Counted from the stretch's first letter, positions 44,417 to 53,927 are shown. The stretch is DNA of 64,000 bases from Heliopora coerulea (GCA_030142905.1 JASJOG010000028.1:2218501-2282500); one strand, 5' to 3'. Made by a program: numbers and translations. The notes: generated from the sequence alone by a model not told the origin.

Positions 44417-45360
44417 TGTTATTAGCTCAGTAGAGTCACGCTTTAGGCGAGGTGCGGGATCTTTATTGGTATCACCAAAACAAAATACAGAAACTAAGGT
44501 TTACGAATGTTCAGCTGTAGCAAGAACTTCTTTTAACTCTAGGTTCTCTTCTTGGTGACTAGTTTCGTTTTCTCTGCTCGTCTGCTCTATTTGGCTTCTC
44601 TTTTCTGCTCTCTCTTTGTTGGCTCCTCTTTTCTGCTCTCTCTTTGTTGGCTCCTCTTTTCTGCTCTCTACTGTTGGGAAACGAGCATCTCTTTTTATGC
44701 TTTTGGTGGACAATTTTAATTGACAGTGTCTGACAGTAGAAGTTGACCAATCAGATACATTCTGACCAAGTCTTTCGCTCTGCCAGGTGAAGGCGTTGTT
44801 TGGAATGTAACATGGTTAACAAGGATATTTGAAAAAGATTTTTCGACACTAAATGTTTATAGTTCTTTGTAAAATTATAACAGTAAAATCAGAGTGTACT
44901 AGTTCTTATCTCAGTTATGTTATTTCAGTTTCACATCGTATTTCGAGCTCAAATCTGATCTGAACAGGAATTACATCATATCTGGAATTCAGCAAAGTAT
45001 CCAATCAATATAGGCTGGATTAATACAAACCAGAGCAAGGGTTTAACAATATAAACTTGTACCTTGACCTTACATTCGATAACATAAACAAAAACCTTTT
45101 AAGCAAGATCGGTAACCATTATTCATGACGTTTTCGAGAGGAGTAATTATGGTGCTGGTTACAAAAATAAGATAACAACTTTACATGTCTAAAACCAGAC
45201 AAAACTCAAACAAACATCACAACTTTCGTGATATGATCGTCTACCTATAATTTAGCAGCTATTTTCACAATAGACTACGTTGAAGTTTGATAAATTGCAT
45301 TTAGTTCATAATGACATAAATTGCAGACCACCAAGTTAATGGAATGCTTGTTTCATAACA
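44417..45360 (+). mobile_element. Solo LTR, 944 bp
   Basis: It starts TGTTAT and ends ATAACA (TG...CA with a 6-bp inverted end). Flanks are agtgc (44412-44416) and aatgc (45361-45365), a 5-bp target duplication with one later change; the minus copy of the host PLE still reads caatgcattt across this point. It is homologous to the LTR-like blocks in units 1-3. The short TCTGCTCTCTCTTTGTTGGC-type repeat at ~44575-44670 is an internal expansion. No internal region is left, so it arose by LTR-LTR recombination. Confidence 0.85.
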
Positions 45361-45695
45361 AATGCATTTAGGATACACTTTAATAACCACAAGAGTAGTC
45401 TTAACAGATATGGTAGAGGACAAACGAAATGTCCCGGGAACACTTGTATTCACATATTTTTGAAGATGGCCATGAGGGTTTAAGTGATTTGGTTGTGAAA
45501 ATTATTGATAAGACGGATACAAGGGATTCCACGGCGAGAGAGAGTTTTTGGGTATATAAATTAAGTACATTTTTACCATATGGGCGAAACCTTCAGGACT
45601 TTTAATTTACATTTTGTATTCTTCAATATATTGTAAAAAAATATGCTAATTAGAAAAGATTTTTGTATATAAGTTAGGTCTATCTGCTATCATGT

Positions 45696-45731
45696 TAATT
45701 CTTGGTAAAGGGGCAGGTCCTGAAACGTAGA
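45696..45731 (+). ncRNA. Hammerhead-like hairpin of second PLE family, plus arm
   Basis: cttggtaaaggggcaggtcc then tgaaacgtag. The GAAAC box is kept; the CUGANGA box is not. Confidence 0.35.
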
Positions 45732-45827
45732 AAATAATAAAAAATTGATATAGAATTTATATTAGATGGTTTATATATATATATATATGTAATGTAGAAA
45801 TTAAATGAACTTCTTGTGTCGAATAAA

Positions 45828-45993
45828 AATAAAAATGATGAAAAACAAAATCTTATTCCTTTTCTTTGCTTTGCTTTGGCGCTACGTGATCAAGCTGTGC
45901 CTGAAGGGCGGCGACAGTGGTGAAAGCAAAGAAAAAGCGGCGTTAAAGCAAAGCAATGAAAAGGAATAAGACTTTGTTTTTCATTATTTTTGT

Positions 45994-46003
<10 letters not shown>
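45828..46003. mobile_element. Short hairpin element (MITE-like), ~175 bp
   Basis: aatgatgaaaaacaaaatct...ccttttctttgctttgctt at the left is matched in reverse by aagcaaagcaatgaaaagga...agactttgtttttcatt at the right, enclosing ~70 bp. It sits between (TA)n runs. No coding capacity. Confidence 0.6.
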
Positions 46004-46025
<22 letters not shown>

Positions 46026-46029
46026 AGTA

Positions 46030-46310
46030 ATATTTAAAAACCGAGCAAGGGTGCCTTATCGGGATTTTCAACACGAGGCGATAGCCGAGTGTTTTAGACC
46101 CGGTGAAGCACGAACTGCGAGGTTTTTAAATGTCTACTAAAATGAACCTCTTAATACGCTAATTCAGGAAGAAAATTTGGAAATTTATGTTCCGTAAGCC
46201 GAAAAAATTGAACTTCTTCTTCACATGTAAAGGCACATATGTCTTTATCACATATATAGATCCGATACGCTTATGATTTTCTTCTGTCCTTTCCTCATGA
46301 ATTTTTAATG
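46030..46310 (+). repeat. Diverged copy of the 79-codon-frame repeat
   Basis: Contains aaaaaccgagcaag, ccttatcggga, 'gaagaaaatttggaaattta', 'gccgaaaaaattgaacttct', all reverse-complement matches to 13920-14170. A ~55-bp insert (caacacgaggcgatagccga...) separates the first two blocks. Confidence 0.55.
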
Positions 46311-46319
46311 ACTATATGG

Positions 46320-46905
46320 AATAACTTTTTTAATATGTTGAGGATGGCACGATTTAAAATTCAAGTACTGATGTGTATCCGTCGGTTTATGATAAACATC
46401 AATACTGAAGATTCCACCATTAAAACTAATCATCACATCTAGAAAAGATATTTTTCCATTACCAATCTCCCACGTAAATTTGATAGATCCATGATAGGAA
46501 TTCAAGGCCAACAAAAATTCATCCAATCCCTCCCTGCCATGAAGCCATATCATAAATATATCATCCAAAAATCGCCATCAAACCCACGGTCTATAACTAC
46601 AAGTCTCCAAGAACGAATTTTCCAAACTTTTCATGAAAATATTTGCAAAAGCCGGGGCAAACTTTGTTCCTATTGCCGTTGTCAATTTTTGCCTGTAAAC
46701 TCTTTCATCAAATTCAAAATAATTGTTTTCCAAAATAACCTTTGCCAAATTCAAGAGGTGCTCCGATGGAATCTCCACCTCACCATCATTAATTGCTTTT
46801 TCAAGTTTTCTTTAAATCTATCCAAACTCTTTTGTTCTTCATAGTCCTCAACCTTATTTAAAAAATACGCCCTACATTTTAACTTGCGACCAAACTCTCT
46901 AAGGT
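46320..46905 (-). mobile_element. Third-family PLE, internally deleted inverted arm
   Basis: Minus pieces: the LREFGRKLKCR-type start near 46905, DRFKEN, then a jump (about 600 bp lost) to AINDGEVEIPSEHLLNLAKV, LTTAIGTKFAPAFANIFMKS and FLDDIFMIWLHGREGLDEFL, ending at HPQHIKKVIPYS. It meets the plus copy at ~46905 in a hairpin: aactcttttgttcttcatag and its complement flank a 45-bp spacer. Confidence 0.82.
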
Positions 46906-49045
46906 TGAGGATTATGAAGAACAAAAGAGTTTGGATAGATTTAAAGAAAAATCAGCTTGGGTACCGAAAGACGTAGAGCCAGAAATTGATTTATATCGTT
47001 CAGCTTTACAGGAAAGGGTTCGTTTGATCAACGACAGAGGTAGGAATTTTAGTAATATTTCAGTGCAGAGAGGGAAGCCTTGGAAAATTTAAAGCGATAT
47101 CAAGATATTGTTATCAAAGAAGCAGATAAAGGTTCAGCAGTAGTTATATGGGGGAGAGAAGATTACTTTAAAGAAGCGTTTGATCAACTTCGGGATAGTG
47201 ATGTATATGAAAGAATTTTAAATGATCCTTTGGATCAGGTATCCTCTCTCGTTGCCCAAAGTTTGGATTTCCTAATGAAGGAAGGGTATATTAATGAGAA
47301 GAATAGAAAGTATTTGTTGAATCCGATGCCAAGATTGGGGGGATTTTATTTGCTTCCAAAAATTCATAGGAGGCTGGAAAAGGTGCCAGGGCGCCCAGTT
47401 ATTTCAAATTGTGGAACAGCTACGGGAAAGGATTTCTGAGATTTTGGATTTTTATATTCAACCATTAGCAGACTTGGTTCTTTCGATTATTAAAGATACG
47501 AATGATTTCCTTTTAAAATTAAAAGAGTTGAGTGGTGCCCCTCGGAATGCCATTATATTGTACGATTGATGTTGTGGGATTATACCCACATATACCTCAT
47601 TGTGAAGGTTTGAAAGCACTTGAAAAAGCAATTAATGATGGTGAGGTGGAGATTCCATCGGAGCACCTCTTGAATTTGGCAAAGGTTATTTTGGAAAACA
47701 ATTATTTTGAATTTGATGAAAGAGTTTACAGGCAAAAATTGACAACGGCAATAGGAACAAAGTTTGCCCCGGCTTTTGCAAATATTTTCATGAAAAGTTT
47801 GGAAAATTCGTTCTTGGAGACTTGTAGTTATAGACCGTGGGTTTGATGGCGATTTTTGGATGATATATTTATGATATGGCTTCATGGCAGGGAGGGATTG
47901 GATGAATTTTTGTTGGCCTTGAATTCCTATCATGGATCTATCAAATTTACGTGGGAGATTGGTAATGGGAAAATATCTTTTCTAGATGTGATGATTAGTT
48001 TTAATGGTGGAATCTTCAGTATTGATGTTTATCATAAACCGACGGATACACATCAGTACTTGAATTTTAAATCGTGCCATCCTCAACATATTAAAAAAGC
48101 TATTCCTTATAGTCAGGTGCTGAGATTGAAAGGAATTTGCGACTCTGAAGATGTTTTCAAAAGTAGGGAAAAAGAATTAAAAGGTTTCTTGTGGAAAAGG
48201 GGTTATGAGAGGGGTTTTGTTGATGAGCAGATCTGCAGAGTTAACGCTCTTGATCGGGACGATTTGCTTAATGGAAAGAGAAATTTAGATTGGTCGGATA
48301 GATTGGTTTTGACTTTGGACTTTTATTCTGCACTTCAGGTAGTGCATAATATCCTTCGAGAATTGCAAAATTTGGTTGAGTTGGTGCCTGTATTTAAAAA
48401 GCTTTTGCCGGTTACTCCGAGGTTAAGTTTCAGGAGAGCGAAGAATTTGAAGGATATTTTGGCGAGAGCTAAAATGCAACCTACGGAAGAGGGATCCACC
48501 GGAATGTTTTGCTGTGGAAAGGCCAGATGTAAAATTTGTAAATTTGTTGAAACTGGATAGATATTTATGGGTAATGTAGAGAAGTGGTCCATATCAATCA
48601 TTTCTTTGATTGTGAATTTCAAGGAGTGGTATACTTAATAACATGCAAAAGATGTAGTAAACAACATGTGAGGAGCACAACAACATCATTCAGGTTAAGG
48701 TTCAATAACCATAAGAGCTCTTTGAGACGATATGAAAGGGGACAAAGGGAAATTTGTAGGGAACACCTGTATGCACATTTTCTCGAAGATTAGCATATAG
48801 GTCTGGAAGATTTATCTGTTAAAATAATTGATGTTACCGATGTTAGGGATCCGACAGCAAGGGAAGGTTTTTGGATTGAAAAATTAAAATGTTATGCTCC
48901 TCTGGGATTAAATGTAATGGAAGTTTGAAATTTATGTAAATTTAAGGAAGAACGATAAGGTATAAAAGGACTCTACTCGTTAACTGTTTGAGCTGCTGAA
49001 GAAGGGACCGGTCCCCGAAACGTAGTTGTTTCTTCTTTTTAACAA
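46906..49045 (+). mobile_element. Third-family PLE, plus copy with broken ORF and 3' tail
   Basis: The + strand encodes most of the protein in pieces: DRFKEKSAWVPKDVEPEIDL, MENLKRYQDIVIKEADKGSA (47080), FYLLPKIHRRLEKVPGRPVI, IPHCEGLKALEKAINDGEVE, LTTAIGTKFAPAFANIFMKS, a stop at PWV-stop (47844-47846, W codon lost), FLDDIFMIWLHGREGLDEFL (47856), HKPTDTHQYLNFKSCHPQHI, MFCCGKARCKICKFVETG then stop (48560), and a decayed GIY-YIG (VVYLITCKRCSKQHVRSTTT). Against the intact protein at 52779-50221 there are several frameshifts and stops. Tail hairpin at 48989-49028. Confidence 0.85.
48989..49028 (+). ncRNA. Hammerhead-like motif in third-family PLE tail
   Basis: CTGAAGA, stem agggacc/ggtccc, CGAAAC then GTA. 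Core boxes match the hammerhead consensus (CUGANGA, GAAA). Stem I is weak on paper. Confidence 0.5.
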
Positions 49046-49055
49046 AGTTTGCATG

Positions 49056-49098
<43 letters not shown>

Positions 49099-49625
49099 AC
49101 TCTAGGGCCCGGAATAGAAGAGAGTTTTGAATAGAAGGGGGGTTGGATAAATCCCTAAAACTTAATAGCAGGGGGGATTAAAAAAAGGCTAGAATTTTCA
49201 GACATGATTCTTCCACTACTACTCAGCGTTATTCTTCTCATGTGTTTTCACTTTTATCAAGAGTTACTTTCTTTAATTAGACTTTTTATTGTTTTGTAAT
49301 TTCATAACAGTTGTTCAGCTGTCTAGACAGCTGTCTAGCGGTCTAGTCAGCTGTCTATCTGTCTAGGTGTTTCAAAACACTTGAGTAAACAAGGAAGAAT
49401 ATTTTTTTAAGTTATAGGTGTGAATTTTGTTAATCTACTTAAAGTAGCTTTTTATTTTGATTAATAAAAAACTTTACAGTGCAGAAAAATGAAAATTCTG
49501 CATCAAGAAAAAATATAACTGAACTTTCGGCCTTGAAATTTAATAGTGGGGGGAGTTAATAAGAAAGGGGGGTGGAAAATTTCTTGAAAATTAATAGTAG
49601 GGGGACTTCTATTCGGGACCCTAGA

Positions 49626-49627
<2 letters not shown>
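49099..49627. mobile_element. MITE with ctctaggg ends, ~530 bp
   Basis: tctagggcccggaatagaag at the left and cttctattcgggaccctaga at the right are inverted repeats. Just inside, both arms carry 'aatagaagggggg' / 'aatagtagggggac'-like G-rich blocks. It lies between two (TA)n runs. The middle (49311-49371) holds an array of ctgtctag octamers. No transposase frame; the superfamily is uncertain. Confidence 0.7.

Positions 49628-49668
<41 letters not shown>
49628..49668. repeat. (TA)n microsatellite
   Basis: About 20 ta units. Similar runs lie at 7767-7806, 45775-45790, 46000-46022, 49060-49090, 50042-50082 and 53889-53925, mostly touching PLE or MITE ends. Confidence 0.9.
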
Positions 49669-49673
<5 letters not shown>

Positions 49674-49910
49674 ATATCGCTCTATGGCCCCTTGGTTCAT
49701 ATTGAGCGCTCTACAGGATGAGTCATGCCGCTAGCGGATTTGCGCACGCTCACTAGTCTCTAGTTGGAGCGCTCTGGCATGGCTTAGATGTACCACAAGC
49801 GTGGCACATTTGAGTTGCCTATATAATGTAGGCTTCTCCATCCTCCTCGTCAGCATTGCACTGATGAGGCCCAATAGGCCGAAACGGTTCCGTCTGCAAT
49901 TATAGATATA
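49669..49910 (+). mobile_element. Possible retrozyme-like non-coding unit carrying a hammerhead
   Basis: This ~240-bp segment without a coding frame lies between simple repeats and ends in a canonical type I hammerhead (49855-49900). Metazoan retrozymes are short non-coding repeats with such ribozymes, thought to use PLE machinery. Only one hammerhead is present here, so a tandem retrozyme array is not shown. Confidence 0.45.
49855..49900 (+). ncRNA. Canonical type I hammerhead ribozyme
   Basis: All elements are present in order: stem I 5' strand attgca (49855-49860), core CTGATGA (49861-49867), stem II ggcc/ggcc with loop caata (49868-49880), GAAA (49881-49884), stem III cgg-tt-ccg (49885-49892), TC with the predicted cleavage after C49894, then stem I 3' strand tgcaat (49895-49900), perfectly complementary to the 5' strand. 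It should self-cleave if transcribed. Confidence 0.9.
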
Positions 49911-50039
49911 GATATAGATATATAGACATATAGACACACACACGCACGCACACTACAATACAGCAAGACAGTTTCTGTATTGATTTTATGTTGAGGGCTC
50001 AATATCTTATAAGACAGAGCAGACAAATAAATAAATAAA

Positions 50040-50084
<45 letters not shown>

Positions 50085-50120
50085 ATCATAAAAACTTTAT
50101 TAAAAAAGAAGAAAAAATCC

Positions 50121-50162
50121 ACAACTTACGTTTCGGGGACCGGCCCCTTCTTCAGCAGCTCA
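50121..50162 (-). ncRNA. Hammerhead-like motif in minus arm
   Basis: Minus strand: ctgctgaagaaggggccggt, ccccgaaacgtaagttgt. CUGAAGA and CGAAAC boxes flank a GGGG/CCCC stem II, followed by GUA. Confidence 0.5.
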
Positions 50163-50220
50163 CAGTTAAAGAATAGAGTCCTTATATACCTTATCGTTCT
50201 TCCTTAAATTTACATAAATT

Positions 50221-52779
50221 TCAAACTTCCATTACATTCAATCCCAGAGGAGTATAACATTTTAATTTTTCAATCCAAAAACCTTCCCTTGCTGTTGGAT
50301 CCCTAACATCGGTAACATCAATTATTTTAATCGATAAATCTTTCATACCTATATGCTCATTATCAAAAAAATGTTCATACAGGTGTTCCCCACAAATTCC
50401 CTTTTGTCCCCTTTCATATCGTCTCAATGAGCTCTTATGGTTATTGAACCTTAGCCTAAATGGTGTTATTGTGCTCCCCACATATTGTTTGCTACATCTC
50501 TTGCATGTTATTAAATATACCACTCCTTGAGAGTCACAATCAAAGGAATGATTGATATGAAAAGACCGCTTCTCAACATTACCCATAAAGGTCGATCCAG
50601 TTTCAACAAATTTACAAACTTTACATCTGGCCTTTCCACAGCAAAACATTCCCTTGGACCCCTCCTCCATAGGCTGCATTTTAGCCCTCACCAAAATATC
50701 CTTCAAATTCTTCGCTCTCCTAAAGCTTAACCTCGGAGCAATCGGCAAAAGCTTTTTAAGTACAGGTACCGATTCAACCAAAATTTGCAATTCTCGAAGA
50801 ATATTATGCACTACCTGAAGTGCAGGATGAAAGTCAAAAGTCAAAACCAATCTATCAGACCTATCTGAATTTCTCTTTCCCGTCCCTTTAAGCAAGACTT
50901 CTCGATCAAGACCGTTCACTCTACCGATCTGCTTATCAACAAAACCCCTCTCATAACCCCTTTTCCACAAAAAACCTTTTAATTCTTTCTCCCTACTTTT
51001 GAAAACATCTTCTGAATCGCAAATTCTTTTCAATCTCAGCGCCTGACCATATGGAATAGCTTTTTTAACATGCTGAGGATGGCACGATTTAAAATTCAAG
51101 TACTGATGTGTATCCGTCGGTTTATGATACACATCAGTACTGAAAATTCCACCATTAAAATCAATCATAACATCTAAAAAAGATATTTTCCCATTACCAA
51201 TCTCCCACGTAAATTTGATAGATTCATGACATGAATTCAAAGCCAACAAAAATTCATCCAACCTCTCCTTGCCATGAAGCCATATCATAAATATATCATC
51301 CAAAAATCGCCACCATACCCACGGTCTATAACTACAAGTCTCCAAGAACGAATTTTCAAAATTCCCCATGAAAATATTCGCAAAAGCCGGGGCAAACTTT
51401 GTACCTATTGCCGTTCCCAATTTTTGCCTAAAAACTCTTCCATCAAATTCAAAATAATTGTTTTCCAAAATAATCTTTGCCAAATTCAAGAGGTGCTCCG
51501 ATGGAATCTCCACCTCACCATCATTAATTGCTTTTTTAAGTGCTTCCAAACCCTCACAATGAGGTATGTGTGGGTATAATCCCACAACATCAATCGTACA
51601 AACAATAGCATTCCGAGGCGCACCACCCAACTCTTTTAATTTTAAGAGAAAATCATTCGTATCTTTAATTATCGAAGGAACCAAATTTACTAAAGGTTGA
51701 ATATAAAAATCCAAAAATTCAGAAATCCTTTCCGTTGCTGCTTCACAATTTGAAATAACTGGGCGCCCTGGTACCTTTTCCAACCTCTTATGAATTTTTG
51801 GAAGCAAATAAAATCTCCCCAACCTCGGCCTCGGATTTAACAAATATTTTCTATTCTTCTCATTAATATGCCCTTCCTTCATTAATAAATTCAAACTTTG
51901 AGCAACGAGAGAGGATACCCGATCCAAAGAATCATTCAAAATTCTTTCATATACATCACTATCACGAAGCTGATCATACGCTTCTTTACAATATTCTTCT
52001 CTCCCCCATACAACCACTGCTGAACCTTTATCCGCTTCTTTGATAACAATATCTCGATATCGCTTTAAATTTCCCAATGCTTCCCTCTCTGCCACTGAAA
52101 TATTACTAAAATTTCTACCTCTCTCGTTGATCAAACGAACCCTTTCCTGTAAAGCTGAAAGATATAAATCAATTTCAGGCTGAACATCTATCGGTACCCA
52201 AGCTGAATTTTCTTTAAACCTATCCAAACTCCTTTGTTCTTCATAACCTTCCACCTTATTTAAAAAATACGCCCTACATTTTAACTTGCGACCAAACTCT
52301 CTAAGATCTTTTTGAATGGCATACCAATCCAATTCTCTAGGAGTTACACAAAATTTCAAACCCTTCGATAGCAAAGAAATTTCAGCTTCGGTCAAATTTC
52401 TATTAGATAAATTGACAACATTATCACTTACAAACTTACTACATTCCTTCAAATTAACAATCCCTATTTCTCTTTCCATATTTTTTGCCTCTGAAACCAA
52501 AATATCAAGTATGTCTAACTTATCTTCACTCTCTTCTTTCCTCTCCATTTCTTTGCTTTCATCTGCTTCATAGCCAAACTCCATAATCACCTTTTTTCCC
52601 GGCCTTTTCTCTTGTTGTTTATTATGCGTCAACGATTCCACCAAAGTTCCTCTTATCCGTTCAACCGAATCCTTTGTTAAATACCGTCTTCCTCTCCGCG
52701 ACTTCCACCATCCAAATTTCTTTAATCTTCTTTTTTCCAAACTTCTCATCTGTTTTTTATCTTCCATATCCAGTATCAT
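50221..52779 (-). CDS. Penelope-like reverse transcriptase with GIY-YIG endonuclease, 852 aa
   Basis: One uninterrupted frame from ATG 52779 (a second Met is 4 codons on). The length matches complete PLE proteins (~800-850). The N-terminal ~235 residues are basic and charged. RT motifs follow: YRDIVIKEADKGSAVVVWG (~240), GRFYLLPKIHKRLEKVPGRP, CTIDVVGLYPHIPHCEG (motif A, Asp), LGTAIGTKFAPAFANIFMGN, and RFLDDIFMIW at ~491 (catalytic loop FLDD instead of the commoner YIDD). ISFLDVMI, HKPTDTHQYLNFKSCHPQHV and a Cys-rich CCGKARCKVCKF (~713) lead to GIY-YIG at ~753: VVYLITCKRCSKQYVGST, RFNNHK, and TAREGFWIEKLKCY with the conserved Glu. All catalytic residues expected of the family are present. The start abuts the palindrome centre, so a few N-terminal codons or the 5' UTR may be lost. 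Confidence 0.92.
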   Translation of the reverse strand: MILDMEDKKQMRSLEKRRLKKFGWWKSRRGRRYLTKDSVERIRGTLVESLTHNKQQEKRPGKKVIMEFGYEADESKEMERKEESEDKLDILDILVSEAKNMEREIGIVNLKECSKFVSDNVVNLSNRNLTEAEISLLSKGLKFCVTPRELDWYAIQKDLREFGRKLKCRAYFLNKVEGYEEQRSLDRFKENSAWVPIDVQPEIDLYLSALQERVRLINERGRNFSNISVAEREALGNLKRYRDIVIKEADKGSAVVVWGREEYCKEAYDQLRDSDVYERILNDSLDRVSSLVAQSLNLLMKEGHINEKNRKYLLNPRPRLGRFYLLPKIHKRLEKVPGRPVISNCEAATERISEFLDFYIQPLVNLVPSIIKDTNDFLLKLKELGGAPRNAIVCTIDVVGLYPHIPHCEGLEALKKAINDGEVEIPSEHLLNLAKIILENNYFEFDGRVFRQKLGTAIGTKFAPAFANIFMGNFENSFLETCSYRPWVWWRFLDDIFMIWLHGKERLDEFLLALNSCHESIKFTWEIGNGKISFLDVMIDFNGGIFSTDVYHKPTDTHQYLNFKSCHPQHVKKAIPYGQALRLKRICDSEDVFKSREKELKGFLWKRGYERGFVDKQIGRVNGLDREVLLKGTGKRNSDRSDRLVLTFDFHPALQVVHNILRELQILVESVPVLKKLLPIAPRLSFRRAKNLKDILVRAKMQPMEEGSKGMFCCGKARCKVCKFVETGSTFMGNVEKRSFHINHSFDCDSQGVVYLITCKRCSKQYVGSTITPFRLRFNNHKSSLRRYERGQKGICGEHLYEHFFDNEHIGMKDLSIKIIDVTDVRDPTAREGFWIEKLKCYTPLGLNVMEV

Positions 52780-52784
52780 TTTCA

Positions 52785-53704
52785 GTACTGATGTGTATCA
52801 TAAACCGACGGATACACATCAGTACTTGAATTTTAAATCGTGCCATCCTCAGCATGTTAAAAAAGCTATTCCATATGGTCAGGCGCTGAGATTGAAAAGA
52901 ATTTGCGATTCAGAAGATGTTTTCAAAAGTAGGGAGAAAGAATTAAAAGGTTTTTTGTGGAAAAGGGGTTATGAGAGGGGTTTTGTTGATAAGCAGATCG
53001 GTAGAGTGAACGGTCTTGATCGAGAAGTCTTGCTTAAAGGGACGGGAAAGAGAAATTCAGATAGGTCTGATAGATTGGTTTTGACTTTTGACTTTCATCC
53101 TGCACTTCAGGTAGTGCATAATATTCTTCGAGAATTGCAAATTTTGGTTGAATCGGTACCTGTACTTAAAAAGCTTTAGCCGATTGCTCCTAGGTTAAGC
53201 TTTAGGAGAGCGAAGAATTTGAAGGATATTTTGGTGAGGGCTAAAATGCAGCCTATGGAGGAGGGGTCCAAGGGAATGTTTTGCTGTGGAAAGGCCAGAT
53301 GTAAAGTTTGTAAATTTGTTGAAACTGGATCGACCTTTATGGGTAATGTTGAGAAGCGGTCTTTTCATATCAATCATTCCTTTGATTGTGACTCTCAAGG
53401 AGTGGTATATTTAATAACATGCAAGAGATGTAGCAAACAATATGTGGGGAGCACAATAACACCATTTAGGCTAAGGTTCAATAACCATAAGAGCTCAGTG
53501 AGACGATATGAAAGGGGACAAAAGGGAATTTGTGGGGAACACCTGTATGAACATTTTTTTGATAATGAGCATATAGGTATGAAAGATTTATCGGTTAAAA
53601 TAATTGATGTTACCGATGTTAGGGATCCAACAGCAAGGGAAGGTTTTTGGATTGAAAAATTAAAATGTTATACTCCTCTGGGATTGAATGTAATGGAAGT
53701 TTGA
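52785..53704 (+). pseudogene. Plus-strand arm: C-terminal PLE fragment
   Basis: It is almost identical to the C-terminal ~305 residues of the intact protein: YHKPTDTHQYLNFKSCHPQH ... VPVLKKL, a stop TAG at 53177-53179 where the intact arm has TTG, then MKDILVRAKMQPMEEGSKGM ... PLGLNVMEV. Other differences seen are SSV for SSL and LSV for LSI. No RT palm. Confidence 0.88.
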
Positions 53705-53762
53705 AATTTATGTAAATTTAAGGAAGAACGATAAGGTATATAAGGACTCTATTCTTTAACTG

Positions 53763-53808
53763 TGAGCTGCTGAAGAAGGGGCCGGTCCCCGAAACGTAAG
53801 TTGTGGAT
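53763..53808 (+). ncRNA. Hammerhead-like motif in plus arm
   Basis: This is the mirror of 50121-50162 with identical core boxes. Confidence 0.5.
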
Positions 53809-53883
53809 TTTTTCTTCTTTTTTAATAAAGTTTTTATGATGTTTATATGACGTTTAAACTTTATGTTGAGCGGGCTCGTGAAG

Positions 53884-53927
<44 letters not shown>

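Larger units (their letters stand above)
44322..45770 (+). mobile_element. Inverted arm of the second-family PLE, split by a solo LTR
   Basis: Plus-strand GIY-YIG sequence: YVINYEFDCDSG at ~44322-44355 up to ~44411, then the solo LTR 44417-45360, then continuation from ~45361 (tgcatttaggatacacttta; SDLVVKIIDKTDTRDSTARE, FWVYKLSTFLPYGRNLQDF, stop ~45603). The tail with hairpin 45696-45731 ends in tttatattagatggtttata, matching (inverted) the left end near 42825. With 42800-44330 it forms one palindromic element. Confidence 0.83.
50083..53850 (-). mobile_element. Palindromic third-family PLE, young, ORF intact
   Basis: Both ends carry the same sequence inverted: taaacatcataaaaacttta at ~50082 and taaagtttttatgatgttta at ~53826. 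The inverted arms are ~1.05 kb: 50083-~51130 on the minus side and 52785-53850 on the plus side. The full-length copy is on the minus strand; the plus arm is a 3' fragment starting at the YHKPTDTH codons. By eye the arms differ at only a few bases. (TA)n runs flank the element on both sides. Confidence 0.9.

Noticed and set aside
44501..44750. Coding repeats (glutamate/arginine-rich frames) on the minus strand
   Set aside because: These frames only translate the short tandem expansion inside the solo LTR.
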